From positions 1 to 64,000 of the forward strand of contig JAUXWO010000111.1 in the NCBI GenBank assembly GCA_030680175.1: 64,000 nt of DNA, read 5' to 3'. Positions 9,137-18,231 of the stretch are shown here, one piece after another. Source of the DNA: Vicinamibacterales bacterium. GTDB taxonomy: Bacteria > Acidobacteriota > Vicinamibacteria > Vicinamibacterales > UBA2999. The notes under the pieces were generated by a model. That model did not search any database and was not told the origin of the DNA. It saw only the letters and a list, made by a program, of their open reading frames with translations. Within the stretch, counting starts at the first letter, position 1. The number at the start of each line of letters is the position of its first letter. A program made the translations under genes and the position numbers.

Positions 9137-11281
9137 GTGCCCACCTGTATCCTCGGTCTCTCCGCCTACTACCACGACTCGGCTGCGTGCCTCGTGGTGG
9201 ACGGCCGGATTGTGGCTGCGGCGCAGGAGGAGCGCTTCACCCGGAAGAAGCACGACGCCTCGTTCCCGAACCACGCCGTGGCGTACTGCCTGCGCGAGGC
9301 CGGGATCACGACGGCCGATCTGGATCTCGTCGGGTTCTACGAGAAGCCGCTCGTCAAGTTCGAGCGCCTGCTCGAAACCTACACCTCGTCGGCGCCGCGC
9401 GGCTGGCGTTCGTATCTGATGGCCATGCCGCTCTGGCTCAGCGAGAAGCTGTGGATGGCCGACGACATCGCCGGGGAGCTCGAGGGCTACAAGGGCGAGG
9501 TTCTCTTCGGTGAGCACCACGAGTCGCATGCGGCCTCTGCCTTCTACCCGTCCCCCTTCGAGCAGGCCGCCGTCGTCACCATGGACGGCGTGGGGGAGTG
9601 GGCAACATCGTCCGTGGGTGTCGGCCGAGGCGCGGATCTCGAAATGCTCCGCGAGCTGCGGTTTCCGCATTCGCTCGGCCTGCTCTATTCGGCCTTCACC
9701 TACTTCGCCGGATTCAAGGTGAACTCCGGCGAATACAAGGTGATGGGCCTCGCGCCATACGGTGAACCGAAGTACGTCCAGGTGATCAAGGACCACCTCA
9801 TCGAGATCAAGGACGATGGCAGCCTGTGGATGAATCAGGAGTACTTCACCTACACCCACGGCCTGACGATGACCGGGACGAAGATCGAGCGGCTGCTTGG
9901 CGGCCCGGCCCGGCAGCCAGAGTCGAAGCTCGGGCAGCGCGAGATGGATCTGGCGCGGTCGGTGCAGGAGATCACCGAGGAGGTGATGCTGAAGATGACC
10001 CGGAGCGCCCATCGCGAGACCGGGATGCGCGACCTGTGTCTGGCCGGCGGTGTTGCGCTCAACTGCGTGGGCAACGGGCGCCTGCTCCGCGAGGGTCCGT
10101 TCGAGCAGGTGTGGATTCAGCCGGCCGCCGGTGATGCCGGCGGTGCGCTGGGTGTGGCGCTGAGCCTCTGGCACCGCCACCTCGGCAAGCCGCGCCTGAG
10201 CCCCGAGGCCGCCGGCACGTGGGAACGTCCGCCACAGGTGCCCGAGGTGCCCGGGGTGCCCGAGGTGCCCGGGGTGCCCGGGGTGCCCGGGGTGCCCGGG
10301 GTGCCCGGGGTGCCCGGGGTGCACGGGGTGCCCGGGGTGCCCGGGGTGCCCGGGGTGCCCGGGGTGCCCGGGGTGCCCGGGGTGCCCGGGGTGCACGGGG
10401 TGCCCGGGGTGCACGGGGTGCCCGGGGTGCACGGGGTGCCCGGGGTGCCCGGGGTGCACGGGGTGCCCGGGGTGCCCGAGGTGCCCGGGGTGCCCGAGGT
10501 GCTCAGGGTGCACAGGGTGCCCAAGTACGCCGACGGCATGAGCGGCGCGTATCTCGGGCCGCGCTATAGCGATGACGAGATCGCGGCGTTCCTCGACGCG
10601 CACGGGTATCCGGCGCGCCGCCTCGAGCGCCCGGCGCTGGCCGAGGAGGTCGCGGCGCACCTCGCGGCGGAGAAGGTCGTCGGGCTGTTCCAAGGCCGGA
10701 TGGAGTTCGGGCCGCGCGCCCTCGGCGGACGGTCGATCATCGGCGATCCCCGTTCGCCGAAGATGCAGGCCGTGATGAACCTCAAGATCAAGTTCCGCGA
10801 GTCGTTCCGCCCGTTCGCACCCACCGTGTTGCGGGAGCACGTGGCCGAGTGGTTCGACCTGGACGGAGACAGCCCCTACATGCTGCTCGTCGCCGACGTG
10901 CGGCCGGAGCGCCGTGTGCCACTGCCGGACGGGGCGGACGCGCTGTGGGGCATCGACAAGCTCAACGTGCCGAGGTCGACGATCCCCGCGGTGACGCACG
11001 TCGACTACTCGGCGCGAATTCAGACGACGCGGCCCGAGACGCACGGGCTGTATCACGAGATCATCGCGGCCTTTCACCGGCAGACGGGCTGCCCGGTGAT
11101 CGTCAACACCTCCTTCAACGTCCGCGGCGAGCCCATCGTCTGCACGCCGGAGGATGCGTACCGCTGCTTCATGCGCACCGACATGGACACGCTCGTCCTC
11201 GAGAGCTTCGTCCTCGAGAAGGCGGCCCAGCCGAAGATGGACGCCGACGAGTCCTGGCGCACCGAGTTCGTGTTGGATTAG
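9137..11281 (+). CDS. Carbamoyltransferase (NodU/CmcH family) with Val-Pro-Gly insert
   Basis: 714 residues, against roughly 570-620 for usual family members; the excess is a 96-residue repeat at 368-463. The N-terminal Kae1-like domain has [14 protein letters not shown] at residue 5, the metal-binding [10 protein letters not shown] near 131, and [15 protein letters not shown] near 301. The C-terminal YrdC-like part has [28 protein letters not shown] and [15 protein letters not shown]. The family transfers carbamoyl from carbamoyl phosphate, via carbamoyl-adenylate, to a hydroxyl of a sugar or other metabolite. All expected core motifs are intact on both sides of the insert, so the enzyme may be active. 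Flanked on both sides by heptamer arrays and followed by the exporter genes. Confidence 0.92.
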   Translation: MPTCILGLSAYYHDSAACLVVDGRIVAAAQEERFTRKKHDASFPNHAVAYCLREAGITTADLDLVGFYEKPLVKFERLLETYTSSAPRGWRSYLMAMPLWLSEKLWMADDIAGELEGYKGEVLFGEHHESHAASAFYPSPFEQAAVVTMDGVGEWATSSVGVGRGADLEMLRELRFPHSLGLLYSAFTYFAGFKVNSGEYKVMGLAPYGEPKYVQVIKDHLIEIKDDGSLWMNQEYFTYTHGLTMTGTKIERLLGGPARQPESKLGQREMDLARSVQEITEEVMLKMTRSAHRETGMRDLCLAGGVALNCVGNGRLLREGPFEQVWIQPAAGDAGGALGVALSLWHRHLGKPRLSPEAAGTWERPPQVPEVPGVPEVPGVPGVPGVPGVPGVPGVHGVPGVPGVPGVPGVPGVPGVPGVHGVPGVHGVPGVHGVPGVPGVHGVPGVPEVPGVPEVLRVHRVPKYADGMSGAYLGPRYSDDEIAAFLDAHGYPARRLERPALAEEVAAHLAAEKVVGLFQGRMEFGPRALGGRSIIGDPRSPKMQAVMNLKIKFRESFRPFAPTVLREHVAEWFDLDGDSPYMLLVADVRPERRVPLPDGADALWGIDKLNVPRSTIPAVTHVDYSARIQTTRPETHGLYHEIIAAFHRQTGCPVIVNTSFNVRGEPIVCTPEDAYRCFMRTDMDTLVLESFVLEKAAQPKMDADESWRTEFVLD
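10238..10525 (+). repeat. In-frame array of 32 nine-base units encoding Val-Pro-Gly
   Basis: Thirty-two 9-base units, GTGCCCGGG with variants GTGCACGGG, GTGCCCGAG and GTGCTCAGG, translate as V-[P/H/L]-[G/E/R/K]. They occupy residues 368-463 of the carbamoyltransferase, between the Kae1-like domain and the [11 protein letters not shown] segment that opens the C-terminal domain. The tract resembles elastin-like sequence and is expected to be disordered and flexible. The DNA word is the same family as the intergenic array at 5429-5671, in the same orientation. Confidence 0.95.
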
Positions 11282-11290
11282 ATAGTTGCC

Positions 11291-11417
11291 AGTCATTAGT
11301 TGTTAGTTATTAGTCATTAGTTGGTAATGCCTGAATAGGGCACTCTAGAAACTAAGAACTAAAGAACTAAAAACTAAGAACTAAGAACTAAGAACTAAGA
11401 ACTAAGAACTAAGAACT
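11291..11417. repeat. Heptamer array, two opposed halves
   Basis: Left half: five 7-base units (AGTCATT, AGTTGTT, AGTTATT, AGTCATT, AGTTGGT). A 21-base unique centre follows, then about ten units of AAGAACT type, one of them 8 bases long. The halves are the same word on opposite strands, as at 9034-9124. The array starts 9 bases after the carbamoyltransferase stop and ends 27 bases before the Wzm start; no Shine-Dalgarno is evident in that remaining gap. It could form a weak stem acting as terminator or spacer. Confidence 0.88.
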
Positions 11418-11444
11418 GCCAGCGTCAGCCCCAGCCCCGACCCC

Positions 11445-12245
11445 GTGCCCCCCACCCTCACTGACCGCCCCGCCCGCCTGTCGCGGACGGCGTACGTCGA
11501 GCTGCTGATGAACCTGATGCGGCGCGAGATCAAGGGGCGGTACAGCCAGTCGTTCTTCGGCGCGGGCTGGGCGATCGCGCAGCCGCTGGCGACGATGGCG
11601 GTGTTCACGCTGGTGTTTGCGCGCCTGGGGCAGATGCCGTCGGATGGCGCGCCGTATCCGCTTTTCGCCTACGCCGCGCTCGTGCCGTGGTTCTTCTTCT
11701 CGAACTCGGTCAATACGGGGACGATGAGCCTCGTCACCTACCGCAACATCGTGACGAAGACGTACTTCCCGCGCGAGATCGTGCCCCTGGCGCAGGTCGG
11801 ATCGCGGCTGGTGGACTTCGGCGCCGCGGCCGGCCTCTACGTGCTGCTGATGATCTACTACGGCGTGGGCGTCGGGCCCTGGGGCGCGCTCGTCCCGGTG
11901 TTCCTGCTCCTGCTGCTGCTCTTCACGCTCGGCGTGACGCTGCTGACCTCGGCGGTGAACGTCTTCTACCGCGACGTGAACCCCGTGGTGCAGATCGGCC
12001 TGCAGCTCTGGCTGTACCTGACGCCCGTCGCCTATCCGCTGTCCGCCGTCCCCGCGGAGTACCGGTGGTTCTTCCTGTTGAACCCGCTGACGGGCGTGAT
12101 CGAGGGCCTGCGCGCCGTCCTCCTGTTCGGCCGCGCCCCCGAGTGGCCCGTCGTCGCCATCTCCGCCTCCTCGATCATCACCCTCTTCGTCGCGGCGGCG
12201 GTGTTCTTCAAGAAGACGGACAAGTACTTCGCGGACGTCATTTGA
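11445..12245 (+). CDS. wzm: ABC-2 type polysaccharide export permease (Wzm-like)
   Basis: 266 residues. The cytosolic N-terminus has LLMNLMRREIKGRYSQSFFG, the coupling segment typical of Wzm/TagG/KpsM permeases, then WAIAQPLATMAVFTLVF as the first helix and five further helices; the segment YRDVNPVVQIGLQLWLYLTP lies in the second half as usual. It forms the channel that exports a polyprenol-linked O-polysaccharide together with the Wzt ATPase encoded 161 bases downstream. GTG 11445 gives the normal family length. It is the only ABC permease gene seen in the window although two Wzt-like ATPases are present. Confidence 0.9.
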   Translation: MPPTLTDRPARLSRTAYVELLMNLMRREIKGRYSQSFFGAGWAIAQPLATMAVFTLVFARLGQMPSDGAPYPLFAYAALVPWFFFSNSVNTGTMSLVTYRNIVTKTYFPREIVPLAQVGSRLVDFGAAAGLYVLLMIYYGVGVGPWGALVPVFLLLLLLFTLGVTLLTSAVNVFYRDVNPVVQIGLQLWLYLTPVAYPLSAVPAEYRWFFLLNPLTGVIEGLRAVLLFGRAPEWPVVAISASSIITLFVAAAVFFKKTDKYFADVI

Positions 12246-12249
12246 GACG

Positions 12250-12392
12250 GACAAACACGAAGGACACGAAGGCCACGAAGGCCACGAAGACGGACGAGTG
12301 TCTGTCTTTCAACGATCCCCTGCAAGACCGGATCTCGAATTGAAGAGTTGCTTTGTACGTCTTCGTGGCCTTCGTGTCCTTCGTGTTTTGTA
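12250..12392. repeat. Inverted pair of CACGAAGGN nine-base arrays
   Basis: Left arm 12256-12291: four units of CACGAAGGA/C. Right arm 12359-12385: three units that are the reverse complement (GTCTTCGTG, GCCTTCGTG, TCCTTCGTG). The arms are separated by about 67 unique bases and can pair into a long stem with one unit looped out. The element fills the gap between wzm and the ATPase gene, so the two exporter subunits are divided by a potential hairpin that might lower read-through or be processed. The unit differs in sequence from the GGTGCCCAG family but has the same 9-base period. Confidence 0.9.
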
Positions 12393-12406
12393 CGTGATCT
12401 GATCGA

Positions 12407-13690
12407 ATGTCGGTAGCCATTCAGCTCGAGGGCGCCAGCAAGCGGTACCGCACCGGGCGGTCGCGTACGCTTGTGGATCTTGTGGCGTCGACGGTGGGGG
12501 AGTGGCGCGGGCGGAGGGCGGAGGTGCACTCCGCGACGCGCGGGACCGTCGATGCCACGATCCATGCGCTGCGCGACGTCTCGTTCGAGGTGCCCCAGGG
12601 CGCGGGCCTGGGGATCATCGGGCGGAACGGCGCGGGCAAGACGACGCTGCTGAAGCTGATCTCGCGCGTGACCTGGCCGACGAGCGGCACGGTGCGGGTG
12701 GCGGGCCACGTGGTGTCGCTCATCGAGCTGGGCGCCGGGTTCCACCCGGAGCTGACGGGGCGCGAGAACGTGTACCTCGGCGCGGGGCTCTTCGGGCTCA
12801 CGCGCGCGGAGATCGACAGGCAGTTCGACGGGATCGTCCATTTCGCCGACGTCGAGCGGCTGATCGATACGCCGATGAAGCGGTACTCGTCCGGGCTCTA
12901 CGCGCGGCTGGGCTTCAGCGTGGCGATCCACAGCCGCCCCGACATCGTGCTGGTGGACGAGGTGCTGGCGGTGGGCGACGCGACGTTCCGTCGCCGCGCG
13001 CTCGAGGCGCTGCGGGGCCTGATCGCCGAGGGCCGCACGGTGCTGTTCATCTCGCACGACATGTGGAACGTGCGGCGGCTGTGCAGCCAGATCCTCTGGA
13101 TGGAGGACGGCCGCGTCCGTGCGCACGGGCCGGCCGGCGAGATCGCCGAGCGCTACATGAACGAGGTCAACCTGGACGCCATGGCGAACCAGGACACGGC
13201 GCTTCAGAGCCACCGCGGCGGCACGGGCGAGGTGCGGTTCGAGAGCGTCGAGCTGGTCGACGAGCACGGCGCGCCCGCGGCGACGCTGCGCATGGGCGAC
13301 ACGCTGGAGGTGCGCGCGACGTACCGGGCGGTTCAGCGCGTCGAGCGGCCGGTCTTTCAGGTAGCCCTCGTCGATGTGGACACCGGCGTCGTGATCACCA
13401 CGGCCAGCTCCTCGCCGGCGGACACCCCGGCGTTCGTCGAGGGCGAAGGCGGATTCGTGTGCCGCTTCCCGCGCGTGCCGCTCCGGCCGCGCCAGTACGT
13501 GCTGCGCCTGGCGGTGATGGACCAGTTCCAGCTCGCCTCGTACGATCTCATCACCGCGGGGCCGCGGTTCGCTGTCGTGGGACAGGGGGCCGGCGTCGAC
13601 AGCCTGGCGGACGAGCAGGACGGCCTCGTCGCGCTGCCGTTCGAGTTTGCGGCCCTCGGCGACCGCGCGGCAGCAGGGGGGCGCCCGTGA
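12407..13690 (+). CDS. wzt: ABC transporter ATPase with O-antigen-binding domain (Wzt-like)
   Basis: 427 residues. The nucleotide-binding domain has Walker A GRNGAGKTTLL (about residue 73), the Wzt-type segment HPELTGRENVYLGAGLFGL, signature YSSGLYARLGFSVA (about 160), Walker B VLVDEVLAVGD (about 181) and H-loop ISHD (about 217). Residues from about 265 to 410 are a beta-rich C-terminal domain (GEVRFESVELVDEHG, then VRATYRAVQRVERPVFQVAL) matching the Wzt C-terminal domain that recognises the modified non-reducing end of the glycan. With Wzm it powers export of a chain-capped polysaccharide. Stop overlaps the next start by 4 bases. Confidence 0.92.
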   Translation: MSVAIQLEGASKRYRTGRSRTLVDLVASTVGEWRGRRAEVHSATRGTVDATIHALRDVSFEVPQGAGLGIIGRNGAGKTTLLKLISRVTWPTSGTVRVAGHVVSLIELGAGFHPELTGRENVYLGAGLFGLTRAEIDRQFDGIVHFADVERLIDTPMKRYSSGLYARLGFSVAIHSRPDIVLVDEVLAVGDATFRRRALEALRGLIAEGRTVLFISHDMWNVRRLCSQILWMEDGRVRAHGPAGEIAERYMNEVNLDAMANQDTALQSHRGGTGEVRFESVELVDEHGAPAATLRMGDTLEVRATYRAVQRVERPVFQVALVDVDTGVVITTASSSPADTPAFVEGEGGFVCRFPRVPLRPRQYVLRLAVMDQFQLASYDLITAGPRFAVVGQGAGVDSLADEQDGLVALPFEFAALGDRAAAGGRP

Positions 13691-15105
13691 GCGGGGCCGG
13701 GCGCTCCGTCTTCGTCTCGGTGCCGCACGGCACGAGCGCGGGCAACATGCTCCGCGCCGTCGGCCTGCTCGACCGGCTGCAGGAGTTCGATCCGGCGCTT
13801 CGCATCGTGCTGCTCTCGCCGCTCGTGCATGACGCGGCGTTCGTGAAGGAGTTCGCGCGGCCGGGCGTCGAGATGGTCGACCTGCCGCCGCATCGGCCCG
13901 GCGGACTCGAGGCGCGGCTGCTGACGCTGGTGCAGGCGAGCTTCCTGAGCCGCGGGGGCACCGAGTCGGTGCGCATTCGGATGCAGGAGGCGCGCGCCAA
14001 CGGCATCATCAGGTGGATCGGGCTGAAGGCGGTGCTCGGCCGGCTGCTCACCTCGGCGTGGTTCACGACCGGGTCGCCCTACGCGCTTTCCGACCGGCTG
14101 GTGTCGCATCCCGATGTCGAGCGGCTGTTTGATGCCTATGACCCGGTGCTGGTCGTGACGGCGAATCCGGGGCTCGTGTTCGCCGAGGTGCCCCTGATGC
14201 GCACGGCGCGCCGCCGGGGCGTGCGCAGCCTGGTGATTGATGCGAGCTGGGACAACTTCACCAACAAGCTCCTGCCGGTGCGGCAGGCGGACCGCCTGGT
14301 GGTCTGGAACGACATCATCAAGGCGCAGGCCGTCACGCTCCACGGGTATCACCCCGACGCCATCCGTGTGACGGGCGCGCCGCAGTTCGATCCGCACTTC
14401 CGCACCGAGGTGCGGACGCCGCGCGAGGCGTTCTTCAGCCGCATCGGCGCCGATCCCGCGCGGAAGCTGATCGCGCTCACGACGACCCCGCCGTCGCTCT
14501 ACCCGCATCACGCGCACGTGCTCCGGACGCTGGCCGCCGCGATCGAGGCCGGGACGCTCGGGGATGCGCAGGTGCTCGTGCGCCTGCACCCGCGTGACGA
14601 GGTCGAGGCGTATCGGGAGTTCGAGGGCACGCCGCACGTGATCGTCGAGAAGCCCTTCCGCGACACCGTCGCGGTGGCCGACGGCCTCGCGGTCGACGTG
14701 ATGCCGGAGCATCAGCGCCACCTGGGCGACACGCTCCATCACGCCGACGTCGTGGTCAACGTCGCCTCGACCATCAGCATCGAGGCCTGCATCTTCGACA
14801 CGCCGGTCGTGAACATCGGCTTCGATGGCCCGGAGCCGAGTCCCTACGTCCGGTCCGCGACGCGGTATTACGCCTTCACCCACTACGTGAACATCACCGC
14901 GCGCGAGGCCGTGCGCGTCGCCTGGACGCCGGAGGAGATGGTGGCGCTCGTGCGCCGCTATCTCGACGACCCGTCGCTCGACCGTGCCGGCCGCCGGCAG
15001 GTCGTGCTCGACCAGTGCCAGTTCACGGACGGGCAATCGGCGGCGCGCGTGGCCGCCGCGGTGCTCGAGGAGCTTGGCGCGGCACGGGGCCGCGCGGCCG
15101 CGTGA
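13687..15105 (+). CDS. Putative GT-B glycosyl/glycerophosphate transferase-like protein
   Basis: 472 residues from GTG 13687, which overlaps the Wzt stop. The N-terminal half starts SVFVSVPHGTSAGNMLRAVG and has WDNFTNKLLPVRQADRLVVW near residue 190, a pattern seen in GT-B transferases related to CDP-glycerol glycerophosphotransferases. The C-terminal half has VRLHPRDEVEAYREFE and ADVVVNVASTISIEACIFDT, where the conserved Ser and Glu usually contact the nucleotide. I cannot name the donor. The position between the exporter and a series of GT4 genes supports a role in chain assembly or capping. Confidence 0.7.
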   Translation: MSGAGRSVFVSVPHGTSAGNMLRAVGLLDRLQEFDPALRIVLLSPLVHDAAFVKEFARPGVEMVDLPPHRPGGLEARLLTLVQASFLSRGGTESVRIRMQEARANGIIRWIGLKAVLGRLLTSAWFTTGSPYALSDRLVSHPDVERLFDAYDPVLVVTANPGLVFAEVPLMRTARRRGVRSLVIDASWDNFTNKLLPVRQADRLVVWNDIIKAQAVTLHGYHPDAIRVTGAPQFDPHFRTEVRTPREAFFSRIGADPARKLIALTTTPPSLYPHHAHVLRTLAAAIEAGTLGDAQVLVRLHPRDEVEAYREFEGTPHVIVEKPFRDTVAVADGLAVDVMPEHQRHLGDTLHHADVVVNVASTISIEACIFDTPVVNIGFDGPEPSPYVRSATRYYAFTHYVNITAREAVRVAWTPEEMVALVRRYLDDPSLDRAGRRQVVLDQCQFTDGQSAARVAAAVLEELGAARGRAAA

Positions 15106-16274
15106 GGATCTGCCACGTGGCGCCGGAACTGCTGCCGGTGCCGCCGGTGAGGGGCGGCGCGATCGAGCGATGGATTCGTGATGCCGCCGTCAGGCTCGCC
15201 GCACGCGGGCACGACGTCCACGTGGTGTCGCGGGACCACGGAGACGGCGCGCGCGAGCAGGTGATCGACGGCGTGCGCTACCACTTCGTGCGGATCCCGC
15301 CGGCGCTCGAGTCCGGGCTGCCCGCAGCAGTGGCCCGCGGGCTCTGGTACTACCTCGGCGCGCGTCGTCGTCTCGCCGTGATTGCGCCCGACATCGTGCA
15401 TCACCACAGCCGGCCCGCGGGGTTGTGGCTCGGGCTCGGGGGGGCGCCCTTCGCGGCGCACGTCATCTCGCTGCACAGCATGGAGTACGGCTGGAGCTTC
15501 GGATACCGGCGATGGGACCGCGCCCTGATCGCCCGCGGCCTGCGCGCCGCAAGCCGGGTGCTCTGCGTCTCCGACTTCATCCGCCAGCACACGCTGGAGC
15601 GGTATCCGGCGCTTCGCGAGACGACAACGACGGTCTACAACGGGGTGGATGGGGAGACGTTCCATCCGTCGCCGGAGACGGAACGGGCTGCCACGCCGCC
15701 GCGCATCCTCTACGTGGGCCGCGTCGAGGAGCGCAAGGGCGTGCACGTGCTGCTCGACGCCTTCGAACGCGTCATCAGCCCCGCCCTGCCGGAGGCGACG
15801 CTGCGGATCGTCGGGCCGCATTCCTACTGGGATGGGGCACCGTCGGCGTACTACCGAGACGTGGAGGCGCGCGCGGCGGCCCACTCGCGCATCGAACTGC
15901 GCGGGCCGACGTATGTCGACGACGAACTGGCCGCGCTGTACCGGGACGCGGACGTGAGCGTGGTCCCGTCGGTGTTCCCCGAGGCCCTGGGCCTGACGGC
16001 CCTCGAAGCGCAGGCCTCCGGCGTGCCTGTCGTCGTGTCAAACGCGGGCGGGCTGCCGGAGACGGTGTCGCCGGGCGAGAGCGGTCTCGTCTTCGAGAAC
16101 GGCAGCGCCGACGGGCTCGGACGCGCCGTCCTCGAGTTGCTCGCCGACGCACCCCGTCGCCGGGCGATGGCGGCGGCGGCGCGGACGTGGGCGATGGCGC
16201 GGTTCTCGTGGGATGTGATTGCCGGCCAGCTCGAGGCCGTCTACCACGAGGCGCGGCCGGAGGCGGCGCGATGA
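15102..16274 (+). CDS. Glycosyltransferase family 4 protein
   Basis: About 390 residues from GTG 15102. The N-terminal motif VAPELLPVPPVRGGAIERWI carries the glycine-rich loop of GT4 enzymes that open with VPP..GG; the C-terminal half has LYVGRVEERKGVHVLLDAFE and the catalytic ALGLTALEAQASGVPVVVSN (E-x7-E region). Expected to be a retaining, cytosolic, UDP- or GDP-sugar-dependent transferase. It overlaps both neighbours by 4 bases. An upstream in-frame start would extend it into the previous coding region and would put more than 25 residues before the first beta strand, so the GTG is preferred. Confidence 0.88.
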   Translation: MRICHVAPELLPVPPVRGGAIERWIRDAAVRLAARGHDVHVVSRDHGDGAREQVIDGVRYHFVRIPPALESGLPAAVARGLWYYLGARRRLAVIAPDIVHHHSRPAGLWLGLGGAPFAAHVISLHSMEYGWSFGYRRWDRALIARGLRAASRVLCVSDFIRQHTLERYPALRETTTTVYNGVDGETFHPSPETERAATPPRILYVGRVEERKGVHVLLDAFERVISPALPEATLRIVGPHSYWDGAPSAYYRDVEARAAAHSRIELRGPTYVDDELAALYRDADVSVVPSVFPEALGLTALEAQASGVPVVVSNAGGLPETVSPGESGLVFENGSADGLGRAVLELLADAPRRRAMAAAARTWAMARFSWDVIAGQLEAVYHEARPEAAR

Positions 16275-17110
16275 AGTTCGCGATCCGCGACGACGACACG
16301 TGCGCGTTCGCGACGCCGGAGGCGATCGAGCGCGTGTACGGTTCGATTTGGAATGATGTGCCGGTGTGTCTGGCGACGATTCCGTTCGCCAAGGGGTATC
16401 GCAGCCCCGCCGTGCCGCGCGAGCATTGGGAGTCCGGGGAGATCTTCGCGCTCGAGCGCAACCCCACGCTGGTGGCGGCATTGCGCGAACACATTGCGGC
16501 CGGGCGCGTGACGATCGCGCTGCACGGCTACACGCACGAGGACTTCGCGGACGGCTGGGAGTTCCAGGCGGCGCCGGACCCTGAGCGGCGTGTGCGGGAC
16601 GGCCTCGCCTACCTGCGCACCCAGCTCAGCGCCGACATCTCGATCTTCGTCCCGCCGCACAACGCGCTCTCGAAGCGCGGGATCGCGGCCGTCAGCGCGG
16701 CCGGGCTCAACTTGCTGGGATCGTTCCTGTCGTTCCGTCCGTCGATGCGGCCGTGGGATCTGCAGACGCCTGCGAACTGGTGGCGCGTGCGGCAGTACCG
16801 GGCCGCGACGGGCCGCGTGAAGAGCGACCGCTTCGTCTATCCGCACGTGCTCCGCTACGCGCGCCACGCCGAGTTCGGCTGCCACAGCCTCGTCCCGGGG
16901 ACGACCCTCGAGGAACTGGTCCGCGGCTTCGACGAGGCACGCGGCGCGGGCGGCGACTTCTGCGTGGCCACCCACTACTGGGAGATCGACGAGACGCTCC
17001 ACGGCATCCTGCGGCGCCTCCTCGATCACGCCGCGCGGTTCGCGGATGTGCGATTCGTCAAGGCCGAGGCGCTCTTCGAGCCCCGAGGCCAGGAGGCCGC
17101 GGCGGCGTGA
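16271..17110 (+). CDS. Polysaccharide-deacetylase-like (NodB-fold) protein
   Basis: 279 residues. It starts MKFAIRDDDTCAFATPEAIE: the paired Asp residues at the end of the first strand match the metal-binding start of the DUF2334 / NodB-like (beta/alpha)7 barrels. Histidines follow in TIALHGYTHEDFADGWEFQ (H-x3-H), the second metal motif, and VPPHNALSKRG and ATHYWEID supply later conserved positions. The likely role is metal-dependent N- or O-deacetylation of a sugar, or a related hydrolysis. No signal peptide is present, so it acts in the cytosol, perhaps on a lipid-linked intermediate. It sits between two GT4 genes with 4-base overlaps. Confidence 0.78.
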   Translation: MKFAIRDDDTCAFATPEAIERVYGSIWNDVPVCLATIPFAKGYRSPAVPREHWESGEIFALERNPTLVAALREHIAAGRVTIALHGYTHEDFADGWEFQAAPDPERRVRDGLAYLRTQLSADISIFVPPHNALSKRGIAAVSAAGLNLLGSFLSFRPSMRPWDLQTPANWWRVRQYRAATGRVKSDRFVYPHVLRYARHAEFGCHSLVPGTTLEELVRGFDEARGAGGDFCVATHYWEIDETLHGILRRLLDHAARFADVRFVKAEALFEPRGQEAAAA

Positions 17111-18231
17111 CGCCGGTCCGTGTCCTGCACGTGATCACCGGCCTTAGAATCGGCGGCGCGGAGCGGCTGGTCGTCACGGCGGCGACGGGCCTGCCGCGCG
17201 GCGCGTTCGAGAGCGCGGTCTGTTGTCTGGCGGAGCGGGGCGCGCTGGCCGAGGAAGTGGAGCGGGCGGGCGTGCCCGTCTGGTGCGTCGGGTCGTACCC
17301 GGGCCTGCGGCATCCGCTGGCGTTCTGGCGGCTGTGGCGCATCATCGCGCGATTCCGCCCCGAGATCGTCCATACGCATCTCCAGTCCGCGAACCTCTAC
17401 GGCCGGCTGGCCGCTCGGCTTGCGGGCGTCCCGGTGATCGTCTGCACCGAACACAACGTGTACCAGTCGAAGGCGCGGCGCTACGTCGTGGTGGAGCGTG
17501 CGCTTGGGCGCATCACGCACGCCGTCGTGGCCGTCTCCGAGCAGGTGCGGCGCTTCCTGAGCGAGCAGCTGGGCATCGCCCCGGAGGGCATCCGGGTGAT
17601 TCCGAATGGCGTGGCGGCGCCGGTGCCGGACCCCGCGCGCGTGGCGGCGCTCAGGGCCCGGCTCGACGTGCCGGCCGGCGACGTCGTGCTCGGGACGGTC
17701 GCGTCGCTGACGCCGAAGAAGGGCCACACCTATCTGATCGAGGCGCTCGCGTTGCTGCGCGCCCGCGGCGTGGCCTGCACGCTGCTGCTCGCGGGTGACG
17801 GGCCGATGCGGCCGGGGCTCGAGGCGCTGGCCGCGCGGCTCGGCGAGACCGCACGCGTGCGGTTCCTCGGCGAGTCGGAGCGCGTCGCGGATGTCCTGGC
17901 GTTGACGGACGTCTTCGTGTTGCCGTCGCTCGTCGAGGGCATGCCGCTGGCACTCCTCGAGGCCATGCGCGCCGGGCGCGCGGTCGTCGCCACGCGCGTC
18001 GGCGGCGTCCCGGAGGTCGTGCACGACGGCGACAACGGCGTGCTCGTCGAGCCGGCGGATGCCGAGGCGCTGGCCGTGGCGCTCGCCGCACTGGCGGCCG
18101 CGCCTGCGCGTCGCACCGACCTCGGTGCGCGGGCGGGGGCGACGGTTGAAGGCACGTACACCGAGGAGCGCTACGTCGGCGCGCTCGCGGGGCTCTATCG
18201 CGAGCTCCTGGCCGCGAGGGGGCTGGCGTGA
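17107..18231 (+). CDS. Glycosyltransferase family 4 protein
   Basis: About 374 residues from GTG 17107. The N-terminus reads VLHVITGLRIGGAERLVVTA, the GGAE loop typical of GT4 enzymes, then THLQSANLYGRLAARLAGVP; the second domain has GTVASLTPKKGHTYLIEALA and EGMPLALLEAMRAGRAVVAT with the E-x7-E nucleotide-sugar motif. Overlaps of 4 bases on both sides place it firmly in the operon. Substrate not assignable. The gene end lies beside the start of a protein whose N-terminus is a 9-base repeat array. Confidence 0.88.
   Translation: MTPVRVLHVITGLRIGGAERLVVTAATGLPRGAFESAVCCLAERGALAEEVERAGVPVWCVGSYPGLRHPLAFWRLWRIIARFRPEIVHTHLQSANLYGRLAARLAGVPVIVCTEHNVYQSKARRYVVVERALGRITHAVVAVSEQVRRFLSEQLGIAPEGIRVIPNGVAAPVPDPARVAALRARLDVPAGDVVLGTVASLTPKKGHTYLIEALALLRARGVACTLLLAGDGPMRPGLEALAARLGETARVRFLGESERVADVLALTDVFVLPSLVEGMPLALLEAMRAGRAVVATRVGGVPEVVHDGDNGVLVEPADAEALAVALAALAAAPARRTDLGARAGATVEGTYTEERYVGALAGLYRELLAARGLA

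Noticed and set aside
10219-10569. Separate Gly-Ala-Arg-rich or Gly-Thr-Pro-rich proteins in other frames of the carbamoyltransferase array
   Set aside because: Frame-shifted or antisense reading of the same repeat; only the Val-Pro-Gly frame joins two conserved enzyme domains.
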